Notes under the pieces: model-generated | What the model saw: only the letters and a program-made list of their open reading frames with translations | Told to the model about the DNA's origin: nothing | Databases searched by the model: none | Shown here: piece after piece, positions 21,974-32,474 of the stretch | Layout of the letters: every line of letters starts with the position of its first letter | Numbering within the stretch: the first letter of the stretch is position 1 | Source: Poa pratensis | Taxonomy: Eukaryota > Streptophyta > Magnoliopsida > Poales > Poaceae | Direction of reading: 5' to 3' | Length of the DNA: 64,000 bases | Assembly: GCA_947311845.1 (NCBI GenBank) | Contig: CAMZMU010000089.1 | Span: 25,445,981-25,509,980 of the forward strand | Program-made: the position numbers and the translations under genes

Positions 21974-22850
21974 TTGGGAGGCCCCGGCGACCACGTCGTG
22001 ACCATCGGGGCCTGCCTCCCGGAGGGGCTCGAAAACACGCTCGTCGCATTCCTAAGGGAGAATGCGGACGTCTTCGCGTGGGAGTCCTCGGACCTTCCCA
22101 GGATACCAAGGGAGGTCATCGAGCACCACTTGGCCGTGTGCCCCGATGCCCGCCCCGTGAAGCAGAAGGTACGGTGGCAAGCGCAAGATCGACATGACTT
22201 CATCATAGAAGAAGTTCACAAGATGAAGAAGGCAAGGATCATCAGGGAAGTAATCCACCCCACTTGGACGGCGAACCCGGTAATTGTGCCGAAGGTCACG
22301 GGCCAGAAGAGATTATGTGTTGACTTCACGGACCTTAACCGGGCTTGCCCCAAGGATCCCTTCCTATTGCCACACATCGATCCGATCGTGGACTCTACGA
22401 TAGGATGCGACTTGCTTTGTTTCTTGGATGCCTTCTCCGGCTATCACCAAATCAAGATGGCACGGGAAGACGAGGAGAAGATGGCGTTTATCATGCCGGA
22501 GGGGTGCTTTTGCTTCACTAGCATGCCCTTCGGACTAAAGAACGCTGGGGCCACGTTTCAGAGAATTATGCGGGCATGCTTGAGTCCCCAGATGGGGAGA
22601 AACGTAGAAGCCTATATAGACGACATCGTCGTGAAGACGCGGCGCCAGGCCACCCTGATAGAGGATCTGCGGGAGACCTTCGGCAACCTACGGAGGATCC
22701 AACTCAAGCTTAACCCCGCAAGTGTGCCTTCGGGTCCCCTCGGGAAAACTCCTTGGCTTCCTGGTGTCGCACCGGGGAATCGAGGCTAACCCCGACAAGA
22801 TTCGGGCCATTGAGGCCATCCAAGCTCCGTGACGAATCAAGGACCTGAAG
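21974..22850 (+). pseudogene. Gypsy reverse transcriptase (Tat element)
   Basis: The open frame to 22789 shows the RT core. LCVDFTDLNRACPKDPFLLP is followed by FLDAFSGYHQI (first catalytic Asp), then MPFGLKNAGATFQRIM, then the YIDD box (AYIDDIVVKT) carrying the catalytic Asp pair. The enzyme would copy element RNA into DNA in cytoplasmic particles. Near 22727 the frame is lost, and the expected connection segment (FLVSHRGIEANPDKI) is encoded in another frame. No gag-protease precedes it. It was probably part of one polyprotein with the frames that follow. Confidence 0.9.
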
Positions 22851-22859
22851 TGGCTCAAC

Positions 22860-23890
22860 AGGTGTGACCGCGTTGGGGCGTTTCATCTCCCGCTTGGGAG
22901 AGCGGGCCCTCCCGTTCTTCAAGTTACTCAAGACCAAGGGGCCCTTCCAGTGGAGCCCAAAAGCTGAAGAGGCCTTGCAAGACCTGAAGAAGTACCTGTC
23001 TTCCCCTCGGTCCTCATGGCCCTCGCTCCCGAGGAACCCTTGCTCCTATATGTGGCGGCCACGGACCAGGTGGTCAGTGCGGTCCTCGTGGCCGGACGAG
23101 AAGAAGCACCCCACGACAACTTGCGGGGCCGGAAGATGGTACAGCGGCCGGTGTATTTCGTCAGCTTCGTGTTGCGAGATGCCCGGGAGCGCTATCCCCC
23201 TATACAGAAGTTGCTCCTCGGGGTGTTACTCGCTTCCCGCAAGCTGAGGCACTACTTTGAGGGGCGGACCATCACCGTCGTGACCTCATACCCGCTGGAG
23301 CGAGTCCTCCGCAACTCCAGTGCCACGGGATGGATCACCGAGTGGTCAACTGAACTGTCACGTTTCGACCTGCGGTTCACAAACACCACCGCGATCAAGA
23401 GCATGGTACTGGCCAACTTCGTCGCGGAGTGTACGCCCACCCCCGTTAAGGAAGAGGAGTCGCCCACGAGCCTGCCCGGGAAGGAGGACCCCGGCCGATG
23501 GTATGTGTACTTCGACGGGGCCTTCTCCTATGAAGGCGCGGGGGTTGGAGTCCTCATTGTCTCTCCTACCGGGGAGCAGTTGAAGTACGTCATTCAGATG
23601 GACTTTGACCGGGGTCTGGCTTCTGACAACACAGCGGAGTATGAAAGGGCTCCTCGCGGGGCTGAGGGCCGCGGCGGGTCTCGGAATCGGCCGCGTCGTA
23701 GTGCGTGGAGACTCCCAGTTGGTGGTGAACCAGGTAACGAAAGAATACAACTGTCCTCTAATGCAGGCCTACGTGGACGAAGATCGCAAGCTGGAGAGGC
23801 GGTTCGACGAGATCCAGTTGGATCACATACCGCGCGGGCAGAACGGTGTGGCTGACGAGCTATCCAAGATGGCGGCCAGGAAGGAGTCTG
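22860..23890 (+). pseudogene. RNase H and archaeal-type RNase H (Tat element)
   Basis: The first RNase H segment, from 23016, includes LYVAATDQVVSAVLV, RPVYFVSFVL and YPPIQKLLLGVLLASRKLRH, typical of the gypsy RNase H. A second, archaeal-type RNase H begins near 23490 with WYVYFDGAFSYEGAGVGVLI. It shifts frame near 23640 (at NTAEYE) and continues as LLAGLRAAAGLGIGRVVVRG, then DSQLVVNQV. Dual RNase H domains are known for the Tat lineage. The frameshift inactivates the polyprotein. Confidence 0.85.
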
Positions 23891-24199
23891 TTCCCCCGGG
23901 TGTGTTCGTGAGTGGCTCACCAAGCCCTCCGTCGACATGGCTGCGGGAACAAGGGCGAGCGCGCCCCCGGAGACCCAAGGAAAGGGCCTATCCGGGAAGG
24001 GGAGTCCCGGGGAGGGGACGGCGGACTGCCACGTGGCGTATGTTGCGGAGGCCGGCAGCCCCGAGTGGGCTGCTGACATACTCCAATACCTACGTAGCCA
24101 AGTACTTCCCGAAGACGATCAACAAGCGGAGCAGATTGCCCGAAGAGTCAAGATGTACGTCATCATCGATGGAGAGCTTTACCGGCGGTGGGAGTGCGG

Positions 24200-25260
24200 C
24201 GTAAAGCTTCGCTGCATCTCCCGGGAGCAGGGACGAGCGCTCTTGGCGGACATCTACCACGACATGTGCTCAGCCACCTTGCGGCCCGGTCCTTGACCGG
24301 GAAGGCCTTCCGGCAAGGTTTCTACTGGCCCACGGCGCTTTCGGACACTGACGAGCTGGTACGAGCCTGTGAAGCCTGCCAGTTCCACGCCAAGAACATC
24401 TACCAGCCGGCTCAAGCACTCCGGACAATCCCGCTCTCTTGGCCGTTCACGGTCTGGGGGCTGGATGTGGTCGGGCCGTTTCCTGCAGCCACCGGGGGGT
24501 ACCGGTACCTAATCGTCGCCATCGACAAGTTGACCAAATGGGTAGAAGCAGAGCCCATCCGATCCCAGACCGCGCTGGCAGCCGTCAAGTTCATCCGGGG
24601 GATCGTATGCCGTTTCGGCGTGCCAAATCGCATCATCACCGACCTGGGCTCTCAGTTCACCAGTGGACTGTTCCAGGCCTACCGCGATCACCTCAGAACG
24701 AAGATATGCTACGCATCCGTTGCTCACCCCCAGAGCAACGGACAAGCGGAACGGGCTAACGCTGAGATACTCATAGGACTGAAGACTCGAACCTTCCAAC
24801 GGTTCGATAGTTGCGGACGGGCATGGATTGAGAAGGTCCCACTCGTGGTGTGGTCGCTACGTACCACCCCGAGTCGGGCCAGCGGAGAAACGTCGTTTTC
24901 CCTTGTTTATGGGGGCGGCAGCGGTGCTACCCACAGAGCTCAAATACGGATCTCCCCGTACTTGCGCATTCCAAGAGGAGATGCAACAGGAAGAGAGGAT
25001 TGACGATGTCAACCTCCTCGAGGAGGTCCGGTGCCTGGCGGCAGTGCGTGTAGCGTGCTACCAACAAGGACTCCGCCGCTATCACAGCAGGCGGGTCCGT
25101 TCCCGGGAGCTCGAAGTGGGAGATCTTGTCCTTCGCCGAAGGCGAAGCCTGGAGGAAACACACAAGCTCTCTCCACCGTGGGATGGGCCATTTCGGGTAG
25201 TTCACGTCGTACGGCCGGGTGTCGTCCGCTGGAGACGGAGGAGGGAAGGAGAGAGCCAAA
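24200..25260 (+). pseudogene. Gypsy integrase (Tat element)
   Basis: The frame to 25003 contains ACEACQFHAK (zinc-finger end) and the catalytic core: Asp in VWGLDVVGPF, Asp in RIITDLGSQF and Glu in NGQAERANAEIL, so the DDE triad is present. The frame breaks near 24910. The C-terminal part, in another frame at 24828-25415, includes LEVGDLVLRRR and KLSPPWDGPFRVV, a GPY/F-type module. The protein would insert element cDNA into chromosomes in the nucleus. The break makes it non-functional. Confidence 0.9.
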
Positions 25261-25600
25261 TTCTTGGAATATCGCGCACCTCCGGAAGTACCACCTTAAA
25301 AAGTTCTACCCATAGGGCGGAAATTCGTCGGCAAGGTCGGAGACGCCGTGCCAAATTGCGATCCCAGGGATGCCTCGATATGCCACAGCGTGAACCGGGC
25401 CGGGACCAGGCGTAATCCGCTGAGATCGGGGGGCATCCCATTCTTTCCCCCCTAAAAAAAAGAAAGAAAAAAAGAGACAAAAGGTGGGGGGAGGGGGGGG
25501 GGGGGAGGGGAGAGTGGAAGGGACGGTCTCGCCAAAGCGAGGCCCGCATCCCATTTTGACACCTAAGAATCGTGCGCCTCAGGGAGGCACCTTCCAAACA

Positions 25601-26179
25601 TCAAGGCCAGTCCGAGATCTCGTGCTCTTCGGAGTCCGATGCCGGGGTGGGGTCATCGCTACTGTTGCTCTCAACGCAACATACGGCGCGACAGTTGGAG
25701 TTATCGAAGAACTTGACGAAGAACGTTCCCAGCCCATCGAACCTGAACTGGGCGACGTACCCGGGATTCACACCATGGGTCCGTATGAAGGATCTCCAAC
25801 CCTTCACCAAGTACAGATCCCCATCGACGTCGCGCTCCGTCTCCAGACATGTGGGGCCGTTGGGGCAGCCTTCCGCACGTATCTACATCACCTGCAGATC
25901 AGACTCGACCACCGAACTCGCGAAGGCATCCGGGAGCTTCAACTGCCTCTTCAGCCTTCCGTGGAGCGAGAAGACGAACTCGATGGATGGCTTGTGGAGG
26001 CCGTGAGGCGGAGAAGGAGCGCAAAAGGAAGGACCACCCCCGCGGACGCCGCCGTGGCCGCCCTGACCCCGACGCTGACGGTCATGACCGTGGCTGCTCG
26101 GGGCCAGAGAGGAGGGCGAGGCGGGAGAGGCAAGCGGGGGGCCACGACCACGGCGAGCCGCACGGGCTCCTCCGGCCAT
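25601..26179 (-). pseudogene. Antisense ORF with B3 DNA-binding-like domain
   Basis: Read on the minus strand, a frame from ATG at 26179 (an upstream ATG is at 26251) gives about 192 codons to the stop at 25601-25603, with one in-frame TAG at 25883-25885. An Arg/Gly/Ser-rich leader is followed by FVFSLHGRLKRQLKLPDAFA, and after the TAG by LYLVKGWRSFIRTHGVNPGY, then FRFDGLGTFFVKFFD. The order LP..FA, LVKGW..F, a G-turn and an F.V..FD strand is the layout of plant B3 DNA-binding domains. An acidic Ser/Asp/Glu tail follows. A TATA-like box (TTATAAAG, 26278-26271 read backwards) lies about 95 bp before the 26179 ATG. Extra ORFs between integrase and 3' LTR are known in Tat elements. The B3 assignment is my inference. 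Confidence 0.6.
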
Positions 26180-26270
26180 CGGAACAAGGGAGAAGGAGGA
26201 ACAGAGGAGGTGTAGAAGGAGCAGGGATGGGGGGGGGGGTGATCGAGGCAACTCCGCCTACCCCTCCCCT

Positions 26271-26278
26271 CTTTATAA
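26271..26278 (-). promoter_or_regulatory. TATA-like box for the antisense B3 frame
   Basis: TTATAAAG on the minus strand, correctly spaced for a transcript starting near 26245. That start would exclude the 26251 ATG and favour 26179 as the start codon. Inference from spacing only. Confidence 0.4.
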
Positions 26279-26541
26279 CATGGGAAGTGTGCGACGCGCG
26301 GGCGGTTCCTATCCCGCCCGCATTAAAACCGCCTCGCCTTTCCCAGGTTAGCGGAGGGATCACCATCATGACCTAGACGGCAGCTGTGGCTTTCGCTGGA
26401 ATCGAGGCGCCAGCGCTTGAGTGCCTGCCCCCGAGGATGACATCACGGCGATTGCCACGCTAGGCGACCCGGGAACACGTGCTGTTGGACGTCCCTGGGC
26501 GGATGCCGGCCACCCTCCGCCCGAGGACGCCTGGGGGCTAC

Positions 26542-28492
26542 TGTGGGCGTTCGGAGAACGGGGGTTCCCCGTACCCTGGGCGCGCGCTCCCGGAGAGACG
26601 CCATCGACATCCAAACTACGGAAAGGCAGATACCGGAGAAGACCCGGGGAAGGAGCCTCCGGAACGCCCAGGACCACACCCGTTGTGGGGTTCCCCCCGG
26701 GAAGGACGCAGTCGTCTCGGGAAGACAAAGGCCAGCAACATGGCGCGCGATTCCTGCGTCGCGCCCTGGCAAGGGTTACTTCGCAGGGAAGAAAGGCACG
26801 GCAGACGTCAAGGATAAGACCGCTCACGCCCTCTGCCGGGTGCAGGCGTGACACCGACAAGACCCGGCGCGCTGTCCCCTCGGTGCAGGCGCAGCGCCCG
26901 GCGCGATGCCCGGACCTTTGACAAGATGAGACTCACCGTCACTTCAGTTCCGGCGGGGCGGACGACATGGAGGACAGCTGATGTAGCCCAACCTACGGCT
27001 CCTACAACAAGTGGACCAATGACAAGAGCAAGAGTCAAAGCTCTCCATGATAAGGTGAATTCACTCCTATCTATGTGTGATCTCGACACTCCTTTGAATG
27101 GGTTGCTACTTCATTCGGATACTTTGTGCATACTCAGGAACCACCTTGATGACGACCCACAATGGAGTGGAGAAGATGAGCAAGAGAAGGTCCAAGATGT
27201 TGGAGAAGATGACCAAGAGAAGACCCAAGAAGATGATCAAGAGAAGACCCAAGAAGATAGCCAAAAAGAAGAAGAGAAAGAAGAGACAGGGCGGTACTAC
27301 CGCCCCCAGTGTCGCCGAAAACCCTCCTCTGCGCCCATGTTTGGCACTGCCGGTGGTACTACCGCTCTGACGAGCGGTACTACCGCCGGTACTGCCGCCC
27401 GCGCAAAGTCAACGCGCCTTTGGCCCGCACCAGCGGTACTACCGCCCGTACGAGCGGTACTACCGCTGCTGCGGGAACCAGCCAGGCTTTTAAGCCTTGT
27501 AATCCCCACCTACCCCACCTACCTTTCCCTTTTGCCTCTAGACTATAAATAGGACTTCCCCATCTCAGATCTGGGCAGACTATGATTTGGGATTAGAGTA
27601 GAGCTAGGCTCCTTCTTCTCAAAGTGGTCCTTTCCTCCCATGGAGATGAATCAAGACCTCCCCTTGTGGAGATGAACCAAGACCTCCACTTGTGGAGAAG
27701 ATCCCTTCGTGGATACCAAGCCTTCCTCTTGTAGTTTGCTACTTGCCAATCTTTCATCCTAGGGTGATTCTATTGGGTTGGTTTGGATTGACCAATTGGA
27801 CAAACAATTCTAAGAGTAAGGTGTGCTTGGGAGAGGAGAATTGGGGGCTACCCTTGGGGCTTGTTACCAGTTGAATCTTGCTGAGTTGCTACTTGCTAGT
27901 TATCCTTGATTTGGTGTTTTCCCCTCTTTGTGTGCTTGTGTTCATCCCTTGTTCTTCGTGTTCATCGATCCCTCCGCCTAAATCCGTGAAAATCGGGACC
28001 AACCTACATCAACAGCGCGGCGACGCGCTGCCACGAAGGCGACCGACGAGCGCCACCTGGGCTAGGGCGCGACGCGTGCCCTGCCTCGGTGGCGCGCATA
28101 CGGCGTGACCACTTGTGGTGTCCCCTTGGCATATAAAAGGAGGCCCTAGGTCATCTTGAGGGGAGGAACCACCATTTCTAGCAGTCACCTTGAGCTCTCC
28201 ACTTAGACTCGGGGGCTGGACGAACAACACCCCGGGAACCCCAGGACGTGTTCTTCCCCAGCCTACGAGAGCAGTGCAGCTCTTGTTGGCATTCCACTGT
28301 AAACCATCACCACGACAATACATCCAGACAAGCAGGACGTAGGGTGTTACGCGGCAACGCGGCCTGAACCTGGGTAAATCTTTGTGTGCTTGTTTTTGAG
28401 CTCGGGGACCGAATCCGGAGCACCTCGCGTCCTCCTACCGAAAAAACAGTGGGTGTCTAGCATCGTCGGTGTCCGCGTACCGATACGCGACA
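26542..28492 (+). repeat. 3' LTR of the Tat element, split by a solo LTR
   Basis: Aligns with 20861-21774 in two blocks, 26542-26978 and 28017-28492. The intervening 1033-bp solo LTR and a repeated ACAGC account for the gap. Confidence 0.9.
26979..28011 (+). mobile_element. Solo LTR nested in the Tat 3' LTR
   Basis: 1033 bp, begins TGATGTAG and ends CTACATCA, flanked by ACAGC at 26974-26978 and 28012-28016. It carries a TATA box (ACTATAAATAGG, about 27542), a degenerate AAGA-rich minisatellite at about 27165-27290 (GAGAAGACCCAAGAAGAT repeats) and repeated GCGGTACTACCGC palindromes at about 27290-27470. There is no internal region, so it formed by LTR recombination. The family was not identified. 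Confidence 0.8.
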
Positions 28493-28558
28493 GAAGTTCC
28501 ACCGCATTCTTGAACAACGAAGGCTTAATTGAGGCCATCGACAACAGAATTCTTGTGA

Positions 28559-29664
28559 ACCAAACAAACGAACTGAAGGCTCTCTTTTTCCCCTATTCCT
28601 TATCCTCTCCACCGCCCCTGTCTGCTCGCCCCTGGTGAAGAGCCGGGTCGATCCCGAACCTCTCCCGCCAGATTAGCTGGCTGGAGGTGGCGGGGGAACG
28701 GCGCCGGAGTAGTGGTAGGGTTATGTAGTAGTTCTTGTAGATCTCGGCTCTATGTCGTAGTTTGGCGCTATTCCTAGAGGTGGCTTGGGGGTCTCTTGCC
28801 CGGGATCCGCAGCCGGCGGCGGCTGTCCTTCCTCGACGTGGTGCTCCGGCGGTCGGAGCCGAAGGTGCCGAGGAGGCAGGCTGCTTGCTCCTCCGAAAAT
28901 AAAGGGGCTTTCTTCGATGCTCTCTTGCTGTTTCTTCTTCTGGCCGGCCATGGAGGCGAGGGGAAGGGGAGGAGCAGCGATGGCACGGGAGGATCTGCAG
29001 AGCGGTGGGGGTCTGGCCCTTTTCCGGCGTATCGGCGCGGCGTCGGGAAGTGGGTGATGAAGCTCTCCTGTGTGCTTCCGAGGTGGAAGATACGGGAGTT
29101 TGCTCCTCCGCTGAGCTGCTTCTTCAATAAGCGCCTCCGCTCTCTTCGTGGTAGCTGCGCTCCGCTGCCTCTTCTCCCGGCCGGCCTAGGTGGCGAGGGG
29201 GTGCAGGGTGCTGTTGGGGCTTTTGCTGCTGCGTGGGAGCGGTGTTGGTGATCTTCGGAGTCTGCGTCCTCGACAGCAGTATCCAAGCAACGGCGTTCTG
29301 TCGCTGGTATATTTGGCCAACTGATTGGCCCTGCTGCGCTCGACCAATTCATCTGCTCGAGCTTCTTCCTCCTTCAGTGGAGGATCTTCGGTCCAGATGC
29401 GGCTGAGTCCGAAATTGTTTCTGGCGCCCCAAGTGGTTTCGTCCCTGGTGGCGACGGAAACGGCTGCATCCGGAGGCTAGGTGGCGCGCTCAAGGACTCG
29501 GTCGCGTTTCACGGGTCGACGCGATATCGTCTGGGTGCAATATGCAAGAACTAAGGGTTGGTGTGTAAATTGTTGTGGGGCCGCTCTGGCCCTTTCTGTA
29601 AAATTGTACTCTCCGCCTTTTTAATGCAGATTTTAGGTCCTTCGGGGCTTTTATCGTTCAAAAA
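28559..29664 (+). mobile_element. Retroposon of 1.1 kb with 19-bp target duplication
   Basis: Flanked by GACAACAGAATTCTTGTGA (28540-28558) and GACAACAGAATGCTTGCGA (29665-29683), two mismatches in 19 bp, and ending in a short A-rich tail (GTTCAAAAA). That layout is typical of non-LTR retroposition. The GC-rich interior shows no reverse transcriptase. Several frames of 80-190 codons exist on both strands but none is recognisable. It could be a LINE piece, a SINE-like unit or a retrocopied host transcript. Confidence 0.6.
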
Positions 29665-29683
29665 GACAACAGAATGCTTGCGA

Positions 29684-30083
29684 CTTTGTAAAAAAATAAA
29701 GAATTAATCAATGTGAAGCTGTTATCTCGTTGTCGTGTGCAGAACACTCGAGCCCACCAGCGAGTCCGAGTCGAGTACACTGCCAGGCTGGCTCGTACAA
29801 ATCGAAATACAGTACTCGTACGTTTTTTGATTTTTGGTATTTCCTCCAAAATACAGGCTGGCTCGTACCGAACCCGACTCGAACTCGAATAGCACCGAAC
29901 CATCCCCTTCCCCCAGACCTAATTTCCGCGCGCCATTGCTCGAAACGAAGAATTCGCGCGCACCCGAAACTCCGCTCCCTAATCGCGCGCACCGGAAACT
30001 CCGCTCCGTAGATCGCTCGCTCGCCGTAGACCTTCAGCAACTCTCTCGCTAGCCAACTCGAGCTCGTCGGAGAAAGCCCGGCC
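29684..30083. other. Upstream sequence of the PP2C-like gene
   Basis: A moderately AT-rich start turns into a CG-rich leader with repeated CGAACC/CTCGAAC motifs before the ATG at 30084. No clear TATA box was found. Confidence 0.35.
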
Positions 30084-31057
30084 ATGGAGGCGCCGCCGCA
30101 GGTCCGGAAGATCCTGGAGCAGCTCTACGGCCGGACCCCCAAGGCCCTGGGGATCGCCGTGCGCGTCCATTTCGGAGCCCTACCTCCCTCCGCCGCCGGG
30201 AATCGCGAGGATGTGGCGAGATACGCCGCCTATGTGGCGCGGCGGCTGCAGCCGCGCGCGCGGCCGAATCCCCCCATGGCGACGCGCGCGCCGTTGAGGA
30301 TGATCTCGGATGCCTGCTACGTGCCAGATCACGACGAAGATTGCCACTTTCTCCATGACGTGTGCGGGGTGGTCGGTGTGGCGGACGGCGTCGGGGGATG
30401 GCGCGCGGAAGGCGTGAACGCCGCCGCCTTCTCGCGCGGGCTCATGGCGAACGCCTTCTCCGAGGTGGCCGCCTCCGAGCTCGGCCAGCCGGTCTGCCCG
30501 TACAAGATTCTTGAGCGGGCTTTCCAACGGACGACCGCGCCGGGCACGCCGGGGGCGTCCACGGCCGTCATCGTGTCGCTCGCCGGCCGGGCGCTCAGAT
30601 GGGCATACGTCGGCGACAGTGCCTTCGCAATCTTCCGCGATGGCAAGATGGTGCATCGGTCGGAGCCACAGGCCCACAACAGCACTACTTCAACTGCCCA
30701 TTCCAGCTCAGCGCACTCGACGGACTCACCAAAATCAGCGACGCAGCGGTGGGCGAGATTGGTGTCGAGGAAGGGGATATGTTGGTGGTGGCGTCCGACG
30801 GATTATTTGACAACGTCTTCGATTCAATCCTAGAAGGCATAGTCCAGTCCGGCACTGTCCTTGGCTGTACACCAGAAGAGATGGCTGGCGCCATGGTCTT
30901 GCAGGCTTATAACATGTCGTTGAACACTACAAAACCCTCGCCTTTCAGTGTTGCCAGCCAGGAATGTGGACAGGCTCGCACCGGTGGGAAGCGAGATGAC
31001 ATCAGTGTCGTAGTAGCATTCATCGAGTCGCAAGACTCGGGATTCTTTGGTTATTAG
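30084..31057 (+). pseudogene. Intronless PP2C-family phosphatase with 8-bp frameshift
   Basis: The frame starting MEAPPQVRKILEQLYGR carries PP2C motifs: GVADGVGGW (metal-binding Asp-Gly), GASTAVIVSL and WAYVGDSAFAIFRDGKMVHR. After SEPQ the frame is disturbed by GCCCACAA at 30672-30679. Beyond it another frame continues the family with QHYFNCPFQLS, DMLVVASDGLFDNVFD and GKRDDISVVVAFIE, stopping at 31055-31057. Without the 8 bp the protein would be about 321 residues, normal for the short plant PP2C group related to SpoIIE-type phosphatases. As it stands, translation ends at 30833 and lacks the second metal-binding Asp. Lack of introns is compatible with a retrocopy. It abuts eEF1Bgamma copy 3 within about 25 bp. 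Confidence 0.85.
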
Positions 31058-31270
31058 TTCTTTATTTTTCCAGAACATGAGCTAATGTTGTTTTGTTTTG
31101 CTTTTGTTCAGGTCTGAGATTTTGATTTGGATTGGGGGAAGCCAGCAGCTCCTGCCGACACGACATTTGGTGAGTTTCATCATTCTTCGTAGATTTTTTT
31201 TTTTGGAAACTTCTCTCGTAGATTTCATTGTTGCTTATTTATGTTTGTTGGATTGCCACGAATAGATGTC

Positions 31271-32474
31271 AAAAGATGACCGGGTGCGTGCCCTTTTCAA
31301 TGCATCGGTCCATTTCATTATAGGCGATGGCAAAAGAATCAAGTTCTGGACAGTGGCGGAGCTAGGGGGGGGGGGGGGGGACCAGCAGGTGCCCTGGCCC
31401 CCCTATGGCAATGTAAAACATGAAGAATTTTGTAATTAAGGCTAATTAAGATGCGATTTTTAGTCAAAAATAGCTGTTTTGCCCCCCCCCCCCCTAATGG
31501 TGATTTGCCATGTTTGGCCAAAGCTGAGTCCTGGCTCCGCCCCTGGTTCTGGACAGACCCGTGGTTAAACGGCAACAGTTTAAAGCACATTGCTCCTTTG
31601 TTGTTTGCGGCCTGTACTCGCCGCAACTTATCTATAGCCCAGGCAATGAATGATCACAGATGGACGAGGCATTTTCGACATGTCCTGGAGCCTGATGAGC
31701 TTTTGCAAGCAATTCAACTCTGGGAAAAACTGCAATTGATCATACTACAGCCCAACATGGAGGACACAGTTAGCTGGCGCTGGAATCCTTCTAGAGTATA
31801 CTCTGCAAGATCTGCATATGCAATACAATTTCAAGGATCTGTGCTCACAAATTTCAGAGCAATTATATGGGCCACTGACACACCACTTCGCTGTCGTATC
31901 TTTGCGTGGCTGGCGATTAAAGGACGCTGCAATACTGCGGATATCTTGGCTAAGAAGGGGTGGCCTCATGAGGATAGTTGTGTTTTCTGCACTACATCAC
32001 CTGAAACTGCAAAGCACCTGCTCGCACATTGCCCATTCATCATGCAACTTTGGGCTCTGTTGCTTCCAATCGCGGGCAGACCTCCCTGCTATTTGCCGCA
32101 AGCTGATCAATCTCTGCATGACTGGTTATCGCTCACAAGACAATACACTGAGAAGAGTAAGAAGAAAGATTGGGTGGCGTTGGCGCAGCTAGTGTGGTGG
32201 ACAACCTTGAAGGAGAGAAATGCTCGGATATTCAATCGTCAAGCGCGTAACATGGTCGTGAAGGCAGCCATCTTTCAGGAAGCGATCCTTTGGCGTTCTG
32301 CTGGTAGGCACAGAGCTGCTGACCTACTCCAAAGACCTCGAGAGCCGGACTAGCTTCTAGGTCTCTCTTACTGTTGTTAGATTAGTTTCTTGCTTTGTAC
32401 ATGTCTTTGTACACGTTTTATTTCTCCTACTATTAATGAAACAGCAGGCTCGACTGCTCTTTCCGTAAAAAAAA
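31271..32474 (+). mobile_element. 5'-truncated L1-type LINE
   Basis: Flanked by the 13-bp duplication ACGAATAGATGTC (31258-31270 and 32475-32487) and ending in an A-run. The frame to 32353 holds the C-terminal zinc-binding region of plant L1 reverse transcriptase (zf-RVT): RCRIFAWLAIKGRCNTADIL, CVFC and HLLAHCPFIMQLW, then WWTTLKERNARIFN. The upstream part reads GDGKRIKFW, is interrupted by a hAT MITE, and resumes TDPWLNG. Catalytic RT motifs are missing through 5' truncation. Confidence 0.9.
31351..31545. mobile_element. hAT-type MITE nested in the LINE
   Basis: 195 bp with inverted ends CAGTGGCGGAGC and GCTCCGCCCCTG, and an 8-bp duplication GTTCTGGA (31343-31350 and 31546-31553), the hAT size. 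Removing it rejoins the LINE frame (...RIKFW to TDPW...). Long G and C runs (about 31366-31380 and 31483-31495) lie in the arms. Confidence 0.85.

Larger units (their letters stand above)
20861..28492 (+). mobile_element. Tat-lineage Ty3/gypsy retrotransposon
   Basis: It has a 914-bp 5' LTR (20861-21774), an interior (21775-26541) and a 3' LTR beginning at 26542 and ending at 28492, itself split by a solo LTR. A perfect GAAGT duplication (20856-20860 and 28493-28497) brackets it. The primer-binding region is TCTGGCGCGCCAGGTAGGGG and the polypurine tract is GCCTGGGGGCTAC. Order of domains: RT, RNase H, a second archaeal-type RNase H, integrase, then an antisense B3-domain frame. The second RNase H and an extra ORF 3' of integrase are hallmarks of the Tat lineage. 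Gag and protease are missing, replaced by a 31-G run. The LTRs differ at about 38 positions (about 4%), suggesting about 1.6 My. Frameshifts make it defective. Confidence 0.9.

Noticed and set aside
21739..22206. Minus-strand poly-Pro and plus-strand poly-Gly proteins
   Set aside because: Both are created by the 31-G run and lie over the Tat RT 5' region.
30180..30685. Long minus-strand frames opposite the PP2C gene
   Set aside because: Shadow frames of a GC-rich coding strand. The plus strand carries the clear PP2C motifs.
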